The position numbers and the translations under genes are program-made. From Lachnospiraceae bacterium (GTDB taxonomy: Bacteria; Bacteroidota; Bacteroidia; Bacteroidales; Muribaculaceae): a DNA stretch of 64,000 bases. The notes below the pieces were generated by a model that saw nothing but the letters and a program-made list of their open reading frames with translations, was not told the DNA's origin and made no database searches. The stretch spans positions 124,001 to 188,000 of the forward strand of contig JAMPGZ010000002.1 in the NCBI GenBank assembly GCA_023663655.1, given 5' to 3'. Each line of letters starts with the position of its first letter. Within the stretch, counting starts at the first letter, position 1. Shown here in pieces: positions 34,910 through 43,334 of the stretch.

Positions 34910-36898
34910 ATGAAGCTTAATTATTTTTATTCATTTCTTGCAGCCGCGAGCCTTATGGCTGTCACGACGGCTTGCTCCGATGATGACTACACTTTGGGAT
35001 CAACATCAGTGACTCCCGAACAGCTCGTTCAAGGACAGGCTTTTGAAGTAAAGCCCGATGCTGAACGCCCCAATGTCATCCACCTTACTTCAAAGATGAA
35101 GGGAATGACCGCTCTGTGGACCACTCCTCAGGGTCGTTCCCAGAGCTCCGATTACACTATCGACCTTCCGTTTGCCGGTGATTATGAGGTGACTTTCGGC
35201 GTTATGACGCAAGGGGGTCCCGTATATGGCAATCCTTATACATTCAATGTGCCTGAGAATGACTTCTCCATGCTCTCTGATGCCATCTGGACCAATCTTG
35301 CCGGCGGTGTCGATGAGGACGGCAACAACACTCCCAAGAGGTGGGTGCCGATGGACAAGAGCTACGGCGTGGGCTACGGCTCGGCTCCGGTGATGTATCT
35401 CGACCCTGATCATGTGAACAATGACGGAATAGAAAATAAGGATCTTATGCTCGGTTCGGCAAACTGGACTCCCAACTGGGATCCGGGCTTCCAGAGCTGG
35501 CTTATAGCTGCCGATGATCCCTACATGGAATCCTACATGGAGTTTGGACTTGATGCAGTGAAGGGTTGCACACTTACCCAGATGCGCAAGAGCGGTTCAG
35601 GCGAAGAGACTGTAGTGGGAACATTCACCCTCAACAACTCTGATCCCAAGCGTCCCACCCTCACTTTCAACGGCGGCACCTACGCGATGCACAACGCAGG
35701 AATGGATGGAGTTTGCGCCAACTACACTCAGGATATCAAGATTATTGAATGCACTCCCTATGTGCTTCAGCTTGCCACGATGCGTACCAACTCGGAAGGT
35801 CCGTGGTGGCTCGTGTGGAACTTTGTTGCCGCCGATGTTCAGGATGGCACTGTTACCATTCCTCTTGGTCCGGAATTGGTTGAGGAGGCAAAACCGGAAT
35901 TCCCGGTTTATGAGGATTATTATAAAAATGACATTCTTGAGTCGCTGCTGTTCACTGTTGCCGGCAATGATGTGACATACGAGGCATCCACAGTGACCTA
36001 TCACCTTGATGCGGATATGCCTTACGATATCTTGCAATGGGACGGTACCGGAGCCAACAAGTGGGTAGCACAGGAACTTTATGGAACTGTCGATCTGCCT
36101 GAATATAGCGGTGTGGATGACTGGACGTTGACTCTCACCCGTTCAGGACTCAAGGCAAACATCGTCAATACTACCTATCAGGGCTACAACGGTGATGAAT
36201 TCAGAACCTCATTCTCGGCAGCCGGCGGCAAGGTGCATTTCATTGATGAGGTGACTCTGCTTGAAAGCGGCAATGCCAAGATAGCCGGTAAGGATTTCGT
36301 GGTGTTCAAATGTAATACTGACGACGGTCTTGTACTCGGTGCTCCTTACGGAACCGACCAGAACGGTGTGGTAAACCGCTACATCGTGCTCAATCTCAAG
36401 CCCGAGCCTGTGGGCGGAGCTGCGACCGGTCCGACTGTTATTCCTGTTGACGCTTCCAAGGTGACCGCGATATTTGGTGACGGAAATGCCGACCGTCTGC
36501 GCATCCAGTTGTGGAATTCTTGGGTGGGCGGTTCTGACTGGCCTATCGACATCAATGCGATCAAGCTGAAAAAGAAGCAGACATTGACCATACAGTATAA
36601 GATAAACAGCGGTATCACCTGGAATGCAGGCGCCGCTCCCAAGACTGTCATTATCGAGAATAAGATAGGCGATACCTGGGAGGATGCTTGTTATGATCTG
36701 CCTCATGCGGTGGCGTTTGACACAACACCGGGTGCAGTACAGACCGTGAAACTGACCAATACTACTGACGGAGCCGTGACATTTGTTCAGGACTGCGCTC
36801 TATGTATCGGTATACAGAACAAGGGTCTTGCCACTGTCGATACAAACGGTGACAATCCGGCTGTCGATCTTGAGATTATTTCAATCACTATTGAATAA
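34910..36898 (+). CDS. Surface glycan-binding lipoprotein (SGBP-A position)
   Basis: A 662-residue lipoprotein with lipobox TTAC and CSDDDY after cleavage, an acidic run that marks surface export in Bacteroidota. The N-terminal 100 residues look like an Ig/PKD-type beta domain (YTIDLPFAGDYEVTFGVMTQGG). A beta-rich part follows, with aromatic-rich stretches (WTNLAGG, NWTPNWDPGFQSW, PWWLVWNF, WNSWVGGSDWP) suited to binding glycan. No catalytic motif is seen. Its place directly behind susCD and before a second such protein is that of SusE/F-like or SGBP genes. The sugar is inferred from the locus. Confidence 0.75.
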   Translation: MKLNYFYSFLAAASLMAVTTACSDDDYTLGSTSVTPEQLVQGQAFEVKPDAERPNVIHLTSKMKGMTALWTTPQGRSQSSDYTIDLPFAGDYEVTFGVMTQGGPVYGNPYTFNVPENDFSMLSDAIWTNLAGGVDEDGNNTPKRWVPMDKSYGVGYGSAPVMYLDPDHVNNDGIENKDLMLGSANWTPNWDPGFQSWLIAADDPYMESYMEFGLDAVKGCTLTQMRKSGSGEETVVGTFTLNNSDPKRPTLTFNGGTYAMHNAGMDGVCANYTQDIKIIECTPYVLQLATMRTNSEGPWWLVWNFVAADVQDGTVTIPLGPELVEEAKPEFPVYEDYYKNDILESLLFTVAGNDVTYEASTVTYHLDADMPYDILQWDGTGANKWVAQELYGTVDLPEYSGVDDWTLTLTRSGLKANIVNTTYQGYNGDEFRTSFSAAGGKVHFIDEVTLLESGNAKIAGKDFVVFKCNTDDGLVLGAPYGTDQNGVVNRYIVLNLKPEPVGGAATGPTVIPVDASKVTAIFGDGNADRLRIQLWNSWVGGSDWPIDINAIKLKKKQTLTIQYKINSGITWNAGAAPKTVIIENKIGDTWEDACYDLPHAVAFDTTPGAVQTVKLTNTTDGAVTFVQDCALCIGIQNKGLATVDTNGDNPAVDLEIISITIE

Positions 36899-36921
36899 AC
36901 CAATAAAAAGGAAAAAGAATA

Positions 36922-39498
36922 ATGAAATCCAAGATATTTCTTTATCTGTCGCTGTTGGCGGGGTTTGCCTTCACGGCTTGTAACGACGATGACGATTTCA
37001 ACGTCAACACTACCCCCATTGTCGACGAAAATTCGGTAGTGACAGGCTCAGCCGATGTCACCGCCACCACCGCCACTCTACATGGTACTGTTGCCGGGCT
37101 TGAAAATTCATCGCCCTCATCCTATGTGGTTGGTTTCAACTACGGTGTGGAACAGGACGAAATCACTCAGACGATAAATGGCGCCTTCACTGAAGGCACC
37201 ACTATCGCGGCTGAGGTGACCGGACTCACTGAGGGTACGACAATCTATTACCAAGCGTTTGTGAAACTTCAAGGGAAGCTCACTTTCACCGGCGAGGTTA
37301 AGAGTTTCGTGACCACCAGCGCTGTCGTAACTACCAAAGAGGCTGCTGAGATAGGCACATTTGGAGCTACTCTCGGCGCTTCAGTCAGCGGAGCTCCAGC
37401 CGATGCCAAGTTCGGTGTGATTCTATCCGGCTCCAATGACCCGGAGATTCTCCGTGAAGGTGTAATGATTCCTGCCGATGGCGGAGCCGACTTCACAGTC
37501 GCAGCCAAGGGGCTTGCGTCGGGCACTCAGTATTATTACGCCGGTTACGCCGACCTCGGTTCCGGTATCGTCTATGGCGACATCAAGCCGTTTGCCACTC
37601 CGGTCTATGACTTTGACGTGGACAATGACCTCGTTGACCTTGGTCTGTCAGTAAGATGGGCGAGATTCAATGTCGGCGCTGAAACAGAGACAGAGCTTGG
37701 CGGACGTTTTGGCTTCGGTGATCCCACCGGAACATTGACCACCACCATTCTCAAGAACTATGCCTCTGCCGACATCTATAAGTCGGATCTCGATGTGGCA
37801 AGCCTTTCTTATGGAGGCAAGCTCACTCTTCCCACCGCTGAGCAGTTCAAAGAACTTTTCAGCAAGTGTACTAAAGAGTGGACGACTGTAGACGGTGTTG
37901 CAGGATGCAAGCTCACCGGTCCTAACGGTAACTCGATATTCCTGCCTGCCGCAGGTAGCCGTACAGTGAATGACATCACCGGTGCCGGCGTCGAGGGTCT
38001 CTATGCTACAGGTTCTATCTTGGGCGAAGGCTCAAAATTTGCCGTTGCCTACAATTTCTCGGCTTCTACCAACGGACGCATCAATGCGCCTCTTTATCAA
38101 GCATTGTCTGCACGTGCTGTATCTACTGCAATCAATGTGCCTCTTGACAAGACCAAGCTTTACAAAACTTGGGAAATCGACTATAACAATGGCAAGTCAA
38201 TCCGCTTTGCCGGTCCGGTGCACTTCTATGGAGTTGACGACAGTTGGCGCTCTATCACCAACAAGGAGCCGATATTGGGCAATAGTTGGGCATGGGAGGC
38301 TGACGCATCAAATGAATGGGCGTTTGGCGACTGTACAGGCGAGCTTACCCTGCGTGAAGACGGAACTGTGACCGTGAAGACTCAGGATGGCACTGAAACC
38401 AGTGGCACATACACCATCGATGAGGAGAACAAGACTATCACCTCGACCATCGATCTGCTCTATCCGTCGGCAATGTCGGGATATGCCGATTATAAGACTG
38501 CCGTTAAGATTCTTCAACTTGATGACGAGAAGTTCTCGCTCGGATTCTTCCGTGATTCCGATCCCGCCACTGTCAGCGTCAACATGATACCTCAGGCTAA
38601 AAAATATGGTCTCTCTGTGCTTCTTAACTGTGTTGACAGCAGTTGGAACGGACAATGGGATGCTGAAATGGACGTGATTCTCCCTGATGCTCTTCAAAGA
38701 AAGCATACCGCTGTCTACAACGGCGCTTCATCGGATGTTATGGTATTTACGCTCGACATCGTTGGACTTGGCGCTAAATATCCTGACGCGCTTGTGACCG
38801 TGACTGAGATACGTTGCGACGGTAATCCCATCCCGTTTGACGGAAGCAAGTTCCGCTACGGCGATATTGAAAACAATGGTAAGTTCCGCGTTGAGCTGTT
38901 CAATGTATTCGGAAAGGCATCGGCAGGCGGCGTGGTTGTTGAATCACCGTTCAGCAACGGAACCAATATGGGCAGCGAACCTGCGGTTAATTTCACTCAG
39001 AAGCTTGAGATTGACTATATGATCATGCTCAACAATCATTTCTCGACAGGATTCGTGGCAGTGCAGAACGACTGGTCGGTAAGCACATGGGGCGATGAGT
39101 ATAAGACCGGATTTGATGTAGTGATCAATGACGGTAAGTATGAAGCATCGCCGGCATCGCTGTCACTTTCTGCTGCCGCCGCTTACACCAATCCGATTAT
39201 GATGTTCCTTGAAACCAAGGATTTCTATCAACTCTTCCCGGGTGCCAAGATGAAACTCACCGAGATCAAGACTGATGGAACCGCTCTCACCGGCTGGAAT
39301 GCCGATAAGGTTGTGAATACATCGGCTGACGGTGAAGGCATCCACCATCGTCTTGAACTCTTCAACTGCTGGGGAGAAACTGCCAATAATTGTGCATTTG
39401 GCGTGAAGGACGGCGATGTGATGCATGAGCTCGGGTTCTCTAATTCAGTTGATCTTTCATGGACTGTCGAAAGCCTGTTTGCAACACCTCAATTCTAA
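36922..39498 (+). CDS. Large multidomain surface glycan-binding lipoprotein (SGBP-B position)
   Basis: An 858-residue lipoprotein with lipobox FTAC and CNDDDDF, so expected on the outer surface. Two fibronectin-III-like domains come first (VTATTATLHGTVAGL; EIGTFGATLGASVSGAPAD). Next is a block with VDLGLSVRWARFNVGAE, a motif found in many Bacteroidales surface proteins (FISUMP-like). A lipocalin-like stretch follows (LYKTWEIDYNNGKSI, GELTLREDGTVTVK, TYTIDEENKTITST). The rest forms two related beta units, each with a VTEIRCDG/LTEIKTDG and RVELFNVFG/RLELFNCWG pair, probably binding modules. No catalytic residues. It is placed between SGBP-A and GH5, 23 and 18 bases apart. Confidence 0.72.
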   Translation: MKSKIFLYLSLLAGFAFTACNDDDDFNVNTTPIVDENSVVTGSADVTATTATLHGTVAGLENSSPSSYVVGFNYGVEQDEITQTINGAFTEGTTIAAEVTGLTEGTTIYYQAFVKLQGKLTFTGEVKSFVTTSAVVTTKEAAEIGTFGATLGASVSGAPADAKFGVILSGSNDPEILREGVMIPADGGADFTVAAKGLASGTQYYYAGYADLGSGIVYGDIKPFATPVYDFDVDNDLVDLGLSVRWARFNVGAETETELGGRFGFGDPTGTLTTTILKNYASADIYKSDLDVASLSYGGKLTLPTAEQFKELFSKCTKEWTTVDGVAGCKLTGPNGNSIFLPAAGSRTVNDITGAGVEGLYATGSILGEGSKFAVAYNFSASTNGRINAPLYQALSARAVSTAINVPLDKTKLYKTWEIDYNNGKSIRFAGPVHFYGVDDSWRSITNKEPILGNSWAWEADASNEWAFGDCTGELTLREDGTVTVKTQDGTETSGTYTIDEENKTITSTIDLLYPSAMSGYADYKTAVKILQLDDEKFSLGFFRDSDPATVSVNMIPQAKKYGLSVLLNCVDSSWNGQWDAEMDVILPDALQRKHTAVYNGASSDVMVFTLDIVGLGAKYPDALVTVTEIRCDGNPIPFDGSKFRYGDIENNGKFRVELFNVFGKASAGGVVVESPFSNGTNMGSEPAVNFTQKLEIDYMIMLNNHFSTGFVAVQNDWSVSTWGDEYKTGFDVVINDGKYEASPASLSLSAAAAYTNPIMMFLETKDFYQLFPGAKMKLTEIKTDGTALTGWNADKVVNTSADGEGIHHRLELFNCWGETANNCAFGVKDGDVMHELGFSNSVDLSWTVESLFATPQF

Positions 39499-39516
39499 CC
39501 ATTTAAAATATAGACA

Positions 39517-41076
39517 ATGATAAAGTATAAATCAATATTATTTTCGGCAGTCGCCCTCTGCTCAGGCTTTTTGATGACTGCCTGCGATGATGACGACACC
39601 AAGATTGAGAATGTCGTTACAGCGCCGCTGACCGAGCTTATCGTGCCTACCGACGGTCAGGATATAAGCTTCGATGTCAATGCCAGTGTGCGGCCTACAG
39701 TGTCGGCAGATGCTGACTGGATCGTCATAAACGAGGTCATAGCCAAGGGTGATGGCACCTACACGGTTAATGGCGAGATTGCGGCAAATAAGGATAAAGA
39801 CGGCAATCTGCTTGAGCCCCGTACAGCCACAATAGCCATCAGTGCGTTCAACGCCGCAAGTTTCATATATGTGAGTCAGGATGGTAAAGTCGACTATAAT
39901 CTGAATTACGGAAGCCTCGGTATGGTAAGTTCCGCTCAGGAGCTTGCCGTAAAGATGGGTACCGGTGTCAATATCGGTAACACATTGGAGTGTGCTAATG
40001 TCGATGACAAAGGCGTGGTGTCGGGAGTCGGTGAGAATCTTTGGGGCAATCCCAACATCAATCAGGCATACATAGCCGGAATCAAGAAAGCCGGATTCAG
40101 CTCGGTGCGCATTCCATGTTCATGGGTGGTGCATTATGCTACGGTGAAGGATGTGATGGGTAATGACAGCGTAACCACAACAATTGATCCAGAATGGATT
40201 GCCCGTGTGAAGGAGGTTGTCAGCTATTGCATCGATAATGATCTTTATGTGGTGCTCAATGATCACTACGACGGTAATTGGATTGAGGGCTCTATGGGCG
40301 ACGGTTATCACTCGTCAAAGGGTGAGCAGTTGAAAGATGTGTGGACTCAGATAGCCAATGAGTTCAACGATTTCGATGAGCATCTTCTCTTCGCCGGTCT
40401 TAATGAGCCTGCGGTGAGTGAAGGTCAGAGCCATGCTTTCGCCGCTCTCACACGCTATGAGCAGGACTTCATCGACGCTGTGCGTGCTACCGGCGGTAAT
40501 AACGCTACCCGCACGCTTATCGTCCAGGGTCCGTCGACCAACATCGACCTCGCTTGCTCAGATGACTATGTTCTTCCTGTCGATAACGTAGCTGACCGCC
40601 TTATGGCTGAGGTTCATTTCTATGATCCTTATCAGTTCTGTCTGATGGATCAGGATGCTGACTGGGGTAAGATCTGGTACTATTACGGCTCGGCAAACCA
40701 TGTTACCGGAGCTGAGAGCATCCGCAACAACGGTTCGTTTGGCGACGAGCAGTACATCGCCGATCAGTTCAAGAAGTTGAGCGACAAGTTCACTTCTAAA
40801 GGTGTGCCCGTAATCCTCGGCGAGTATGGAGCGCAGAACAAGACTGCGGCTCTTGACCAGGCTAAGCAGGTGGCGTCACGCGCTTACTGGCATGAGATTG
40901 TCAACAAGGAGGCTGTTGCCAACGGTTGTGTGCCCTTCCTTTGGGAATGTGGCGAATCGGGCGAAGGCGAAGCGTTCAGTATGTGTGACTTCAACCGTGC
41001 TACCGGTGCCGTGAAGAATCCACAAGTTGTGGAGGCTATTCTGCGCGGATATAATGCCGGACTGCAAGTGAAATAA
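39517..41076 (+). CDS. BACON-GH5 endoglucanase/xyloglucanase, surface lipoprotein
   Basis: A 519-residue GH5 enzyme, likely subfamily 4, making the first cut in beta-1,4-glucan backbones such as xyloglucan. The lipobox LMTAC is followed by DDDDTK, an acidic surface-export tail. A BACON-type beta domain covers about residues 35-128 (DADWIVINEV, ATIAISAFNAASFIYVSQDG). The barrel starts at MGTGVNIGNTLE and has VRIPCSWVVH and LNDHYDG. Acid/base Glu297 is in LNEPAV and nucleophile Glu436 in LGEYGAQ. The BACON-GH5 layout equals that of the characterised B. ovatus xyloglucanase. Last gene of the operon; a strong terminator follows. Confidence 0.92.
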   Translation: MIKYKSILFSAVALCSGFLMTACDDDDTKIENVVTAPLTELIVPTDGQDISFDVNASVRPTVSADADWIVINEVIAKGDGTYTVNGEIAANKDKDGNLLEPRTATIAISAFNAASFIYVSQDGKVDYNLNYGSLGMVSSAQELAVKMGTGVNIGNTLECANVDDKGVVSGVGENLWGNPNINQAYIAGIKKAGFSSVRIPCSWVVHYATVKDVMGNDSVTTTIDPEWIARVKEVVSYCIDNDLYVVLNDHYDGNWIEGSMGDGYHSSKGEQLKDVWTQIANEFNDFDEHLLFAGLNEPAVSEGQSHAFAALTRYEQDFIDAVRATGGNNATRTLIVQGPSTNIDLACSDDYVLPVDNVADRLMAEVHFYDPYQFCLMDQDADWGKIWYYYGSANHVTGAESIRNNGSFGDEQYIADQFKKLSDKFTSKGVPVILGEYGAQNKTAALDQAKQVASRAYWHEIVNKEAVANGCVPFLWECGESGEGEAFSMCDFNRATGAVKNPQVVEAILRGYNAGLQVK

Positions 41077-41104
41077 TCTCATAGAAATAAATAATTGTCA
41101 TTCA

Positions 41105-41140
41105 GGGAACCGCATCTCATAAAGGTGCGGTTCCTTTTTG
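41105..41140 (+). terminator. Terminator of the susC operon
   Basis: A 9-bp GC-rich stem (41106-41114 with 41126-41134) is followed by TTTTTG. The same TTTG serves as the -33 element of the next promoter. Confidence 0.85.
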
Positions 41141-41168
41141 TATTTTTATGAATTTATGCTTAAATTTG
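41137..41168 (+). promoter_or_regulatory. fucO promoter (complete -33/-7) overlapping the terminator tail
   Basis: TTTG (41137-41140), exactly 20 bp, then TAAATTTG (41161-41168). It ends 31 bases before the fucO ATG. Confidence 0.75.
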
Positions 41169-41199
41169 CAAAATCAGTTAATCCGTATTACAATTAATC

Positions 41200-42354
41200 A
41201 TGGTAAATAGATTTATTCTTAACGAAGTATCTTACTTTGGTCCCGGCGCTCGCAAAGAGTTGCCTTCAGTGGTTCAACGATTGGGCAAGAACAAGGCTCT
41301 TGTGGTCACCGATGCCGGTTTGGTAAAATTCGGTGTTGCCAAGATGGTCACCGACGTGCTCGATGAGGCAAATATCCCATACGCCGTGTTCAGCGATGTG
41401 AAGCCTAATCCCACCGTGTCGAATGTGCTCGCCGGTATCGAGGCATATAAGAATGCCGGAGCCGATTTCATCATCGCCATCGGAGGCGGTTCATCGATCG
41501 ACACTGCCAAAGCTGTAGGTATCGTTATCAATAATCCTGAGTTTGGCGATATCGTGTCGCTTGAAGGTTGCGCTCCCACCAAGCACAAGAGCGTGCCTAT
41601 GATCGCTCTTCCCACCACAGCCGGAACTGCTGCCGAAACTACCATCAACTATGTGATCATCGACGAGAAGAATCAGAAGAAGATGGTGTGTGTGGATCCC
41701 AACGACATTCCTGCCGTGGCTATCATCGATGCCGAGCTGATGTATTCTCTTCCGGCAAGCCTGACAGCCGCTACCGGTATGGATGCGTTGACTCATGCTA
41801 TTGAAGGTTATATCACTAAGGCTGCATGGTCATTGTCAGATATGTTTGAGATCGAGGCTATCCGCATGATAAGCCGCTATCTCCCGACTGCCGTTGCCGA
41901 GCCGTCAAATGTGGAAGCCCGCGACGGAATGGCTGTGGCTCAATACGTAGCCGGCATGGCGTTCTCAAATGTGGGTCTCGGTCTTGTTCACGGTATGGCT
42001 CACCCGATGGGTTCGCTCTTCGATGTGCCTCACGGAGTGGCAAACGCTCTTCTTCTCCCGACTATCATGGAGTGGAATATGCCGGCTTGCCTTGACAAGT
42101 ATCCCAAGATTGCCGAGGCTATGGGTGTCAACATTGAGGGCATGAGCAAGGAGGAAGCATCACAGGCTGCTTGCGATGCAGTGAAGGCTCTTTCCATCAA
42201 GGTGGGCATTCCTCAGCATTTGAGCGAGATCGGAATCTCTGAGAAGGATATTCCCGCGCTTTCCGCACAGGCTATTGCCGATGTCTGCACTCCGGGCAAT
42301 CCGCGCGATGTGACCCTCGCCGACATCGAAGCTCTCTACAAGAAAGTATTGTAA
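41200..42354 (+). CDS. fucO: Lactaldehyde reductase (iron-containing alcohol dehydrogenase)
   Basis: A 384-residue group III iron alcohol dehydrogenase, reducing L-lactaldehyde to 1,2-propanediol at the end of rhamnose or fucose breakdown. The N-terminus VNRFILNEVSYFGPGA is typical of FucO. The nucleotide site is AIGGGSSIDTAKAVGI, followed by PTTAGTAAETT. Metal ligands lie in GMDALTHAIEGY, GLVHGMAHPMG and DVPHGVANALLLP. It is alone between two terminators with its own promoter. The pectin (RG-I) genes in the window would supply rhamnose. Other short aldehydes remain possible substrates. Confidence 0.88.
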   Translation: MVNRFILNEVSYFGPGARKELPSVVQRLGKNKALVVTDAGLVKFGVAKMVTDVLDEANIPYAVFSDVKPNPTVSNVLAGIEAYKNAGADFIIAIGGGSSIDTAKAVGIVINNPEFGDIVSLEGCAPTKHKSVPMIALPTTAGTAAETTINYVIIDEKNQKKMVCVDPNDIPAVAIIDAELMYSLPASLTAATGMDALTHAIEGYITKAAWSLSDMFEIEAIRMISRYLPTAVAEPSNVEARDGMAVAQYVAGMAFSNVGLGLVHGMAHPMGSLFDVPHGVANALLLPTIMEWNMPACLDKYPKIAEAMGVNIEGMSKEEASQAACDAVKALSIKVGIPQHLSEIGISEKDIPALSAQAIADVCTPGNPRDVTLADIEALYKKVL

Positions 42355-42373
42355 GATATTTATAATATCAGGC

Positions 42374-42414
42374 TGCGGGTCTGTCCGGACTTGCCGGGCA
42401 GACCTGCATTTTTT
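42374..42414 (+). terminator. Terminator after fucO
   Basis: A 15-bp stem with two wobble pairs (42374-42388 with 42394-42408) is followed by seven T residues. Confidence 0.85.
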
Positions 42415-42482
42415 TGTTCTTATAGCACCCTCTATACATATACCTAACTAAATAATTTACTATTAACTAAAATTTTTAACTT

Positions 42483-43187
42483 ATGAAAAAGTATCTTGCC
42501 GAGATGTTCGGAACCATGTTCCTCGTGCTTCTCGCGTGTGGTAGCGCCGTTTTGGCTGGTCCCTCTATCGGTGTTCTCGGAATCGGACTCTGTTTTGGTC
42601 TTGTCCTTGTGTGTCTCTGCTATTGTATCGGCAATATTTCAGGTTGCCATGTCAATCCGGCGGTGTCGTTTGCCATGTTGCTTTCATGCAAAATGTCGTT
42701 CAAGGACTTTGCGGGCTATGTAGTGGCACAGCTCATCGGCGCGGCTTTAGGTGGCGCGTTGCTTTTTTGGTTCTGGAACATAGGCGGCACTGAATTCGCA
42801 TTCGGCGGCACAACTCCGCAAAGCGATAATTTCCTCGCCACCAACGTGTGTCAGCCGGGCGTGGGACAGGGCATGGCTTTGTTGAGCGAAATTCTGCTCA
42901 CCATGTTCTTTGTGCTCATCATCCTCGGCGCCACCGATGAAAAGAGAGGTTTCGGCAACTTTGCCGGTCTCGCCATCGGTCTTGCCTTGGGACTTGTGAA
43001 CATCGTAGGTATTCCTGTCGACAATTGCTCGGTGAACCCCGCCCGCAGCTTCGGTCCGGCTCTTTTCTCGCCTAACGCATGGGGCGATTTCTGGGTGATG
43101 GTGGTAGGTCCTCTCGCCGGTGCCGCACTCGCAGTGGTCATTTGGTCGCTCGTGGCACGCTGCAACTGCCGCAAGGACGCAGAATAA
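42483..43187 (+). CDS. Aquaporin (MIP family)
   Basis: A 234-residue major intrinsic protein with six membrane segments and two NPA half-helices (CHVNPAVS and CSVNPARS). The second motif continues NPARSFGPALF, without the Asp found after NPAR in glycerol facilitators, so a water-type channel is more likely. It starts with KKYLAEMFGTMFLVLLACGS. A terminator separates it from fucO upstream, and I see no consensus promoter in the 70 A/T-rich bases before it. Passage of 1,2-propanediol or other small solutes cannot be excluded. Confidence 0.9.
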   Translation: MKKYLAEMFGTMFLVLLACGSAVLAGPSIGVLGIGLCFGLVLVCLCYCIGNISGCHVNPAVSFAMLLSCKMSFKDFAGYVVAQLIGAALGGALLFWFWNIGGTEFAFGGTTPQSDNFLATNVCQPGVGQGMALLSEILLTMFFVLIILGATDEKRGFGNFAGLAIGLALGLVNIVGIPVDNCSVNPARSFGPALFSPNAWGDFWVMVVGPLAGAALAVVIWSLVARCNCRKDAE

Positions 43188-43207
43188 TCCCCCTTTCCAC
43201 GATACAC

Positions 43208-43240
43208 AAATAAGCCGGGGCATCCACCCCGGCTTATTTT
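43208..43240 (+). terminator. Terminator after aquaporin
   Basis: A 13-bp stem (43208-43220 with 43227-43239) closes a 6-base loop and ends in TTTT. Confidence 0.85.
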
Positions 43241-43266
43241 GTGCCCACGCAAAATGGTGCTGAGTA

Positions 43267-43297
43267 TTTGCGGAATAAAGCAAATGTCTTAACTTTG
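43267..43297 (+). promoter_or_regulatory. Promoter of the acyltransferase cassette
   Basis: TTTG (43267-43270), a 19-bp spacer and TAACTTTG (43290-43297) make a full consensus promoter, 37 bases before the MBOAT ATG. Confidence 0.75.
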
Positions 43298-43334
43298 TAT
43301 GAATTTAACAACCTCAGAATCATAGACTCCTTAA

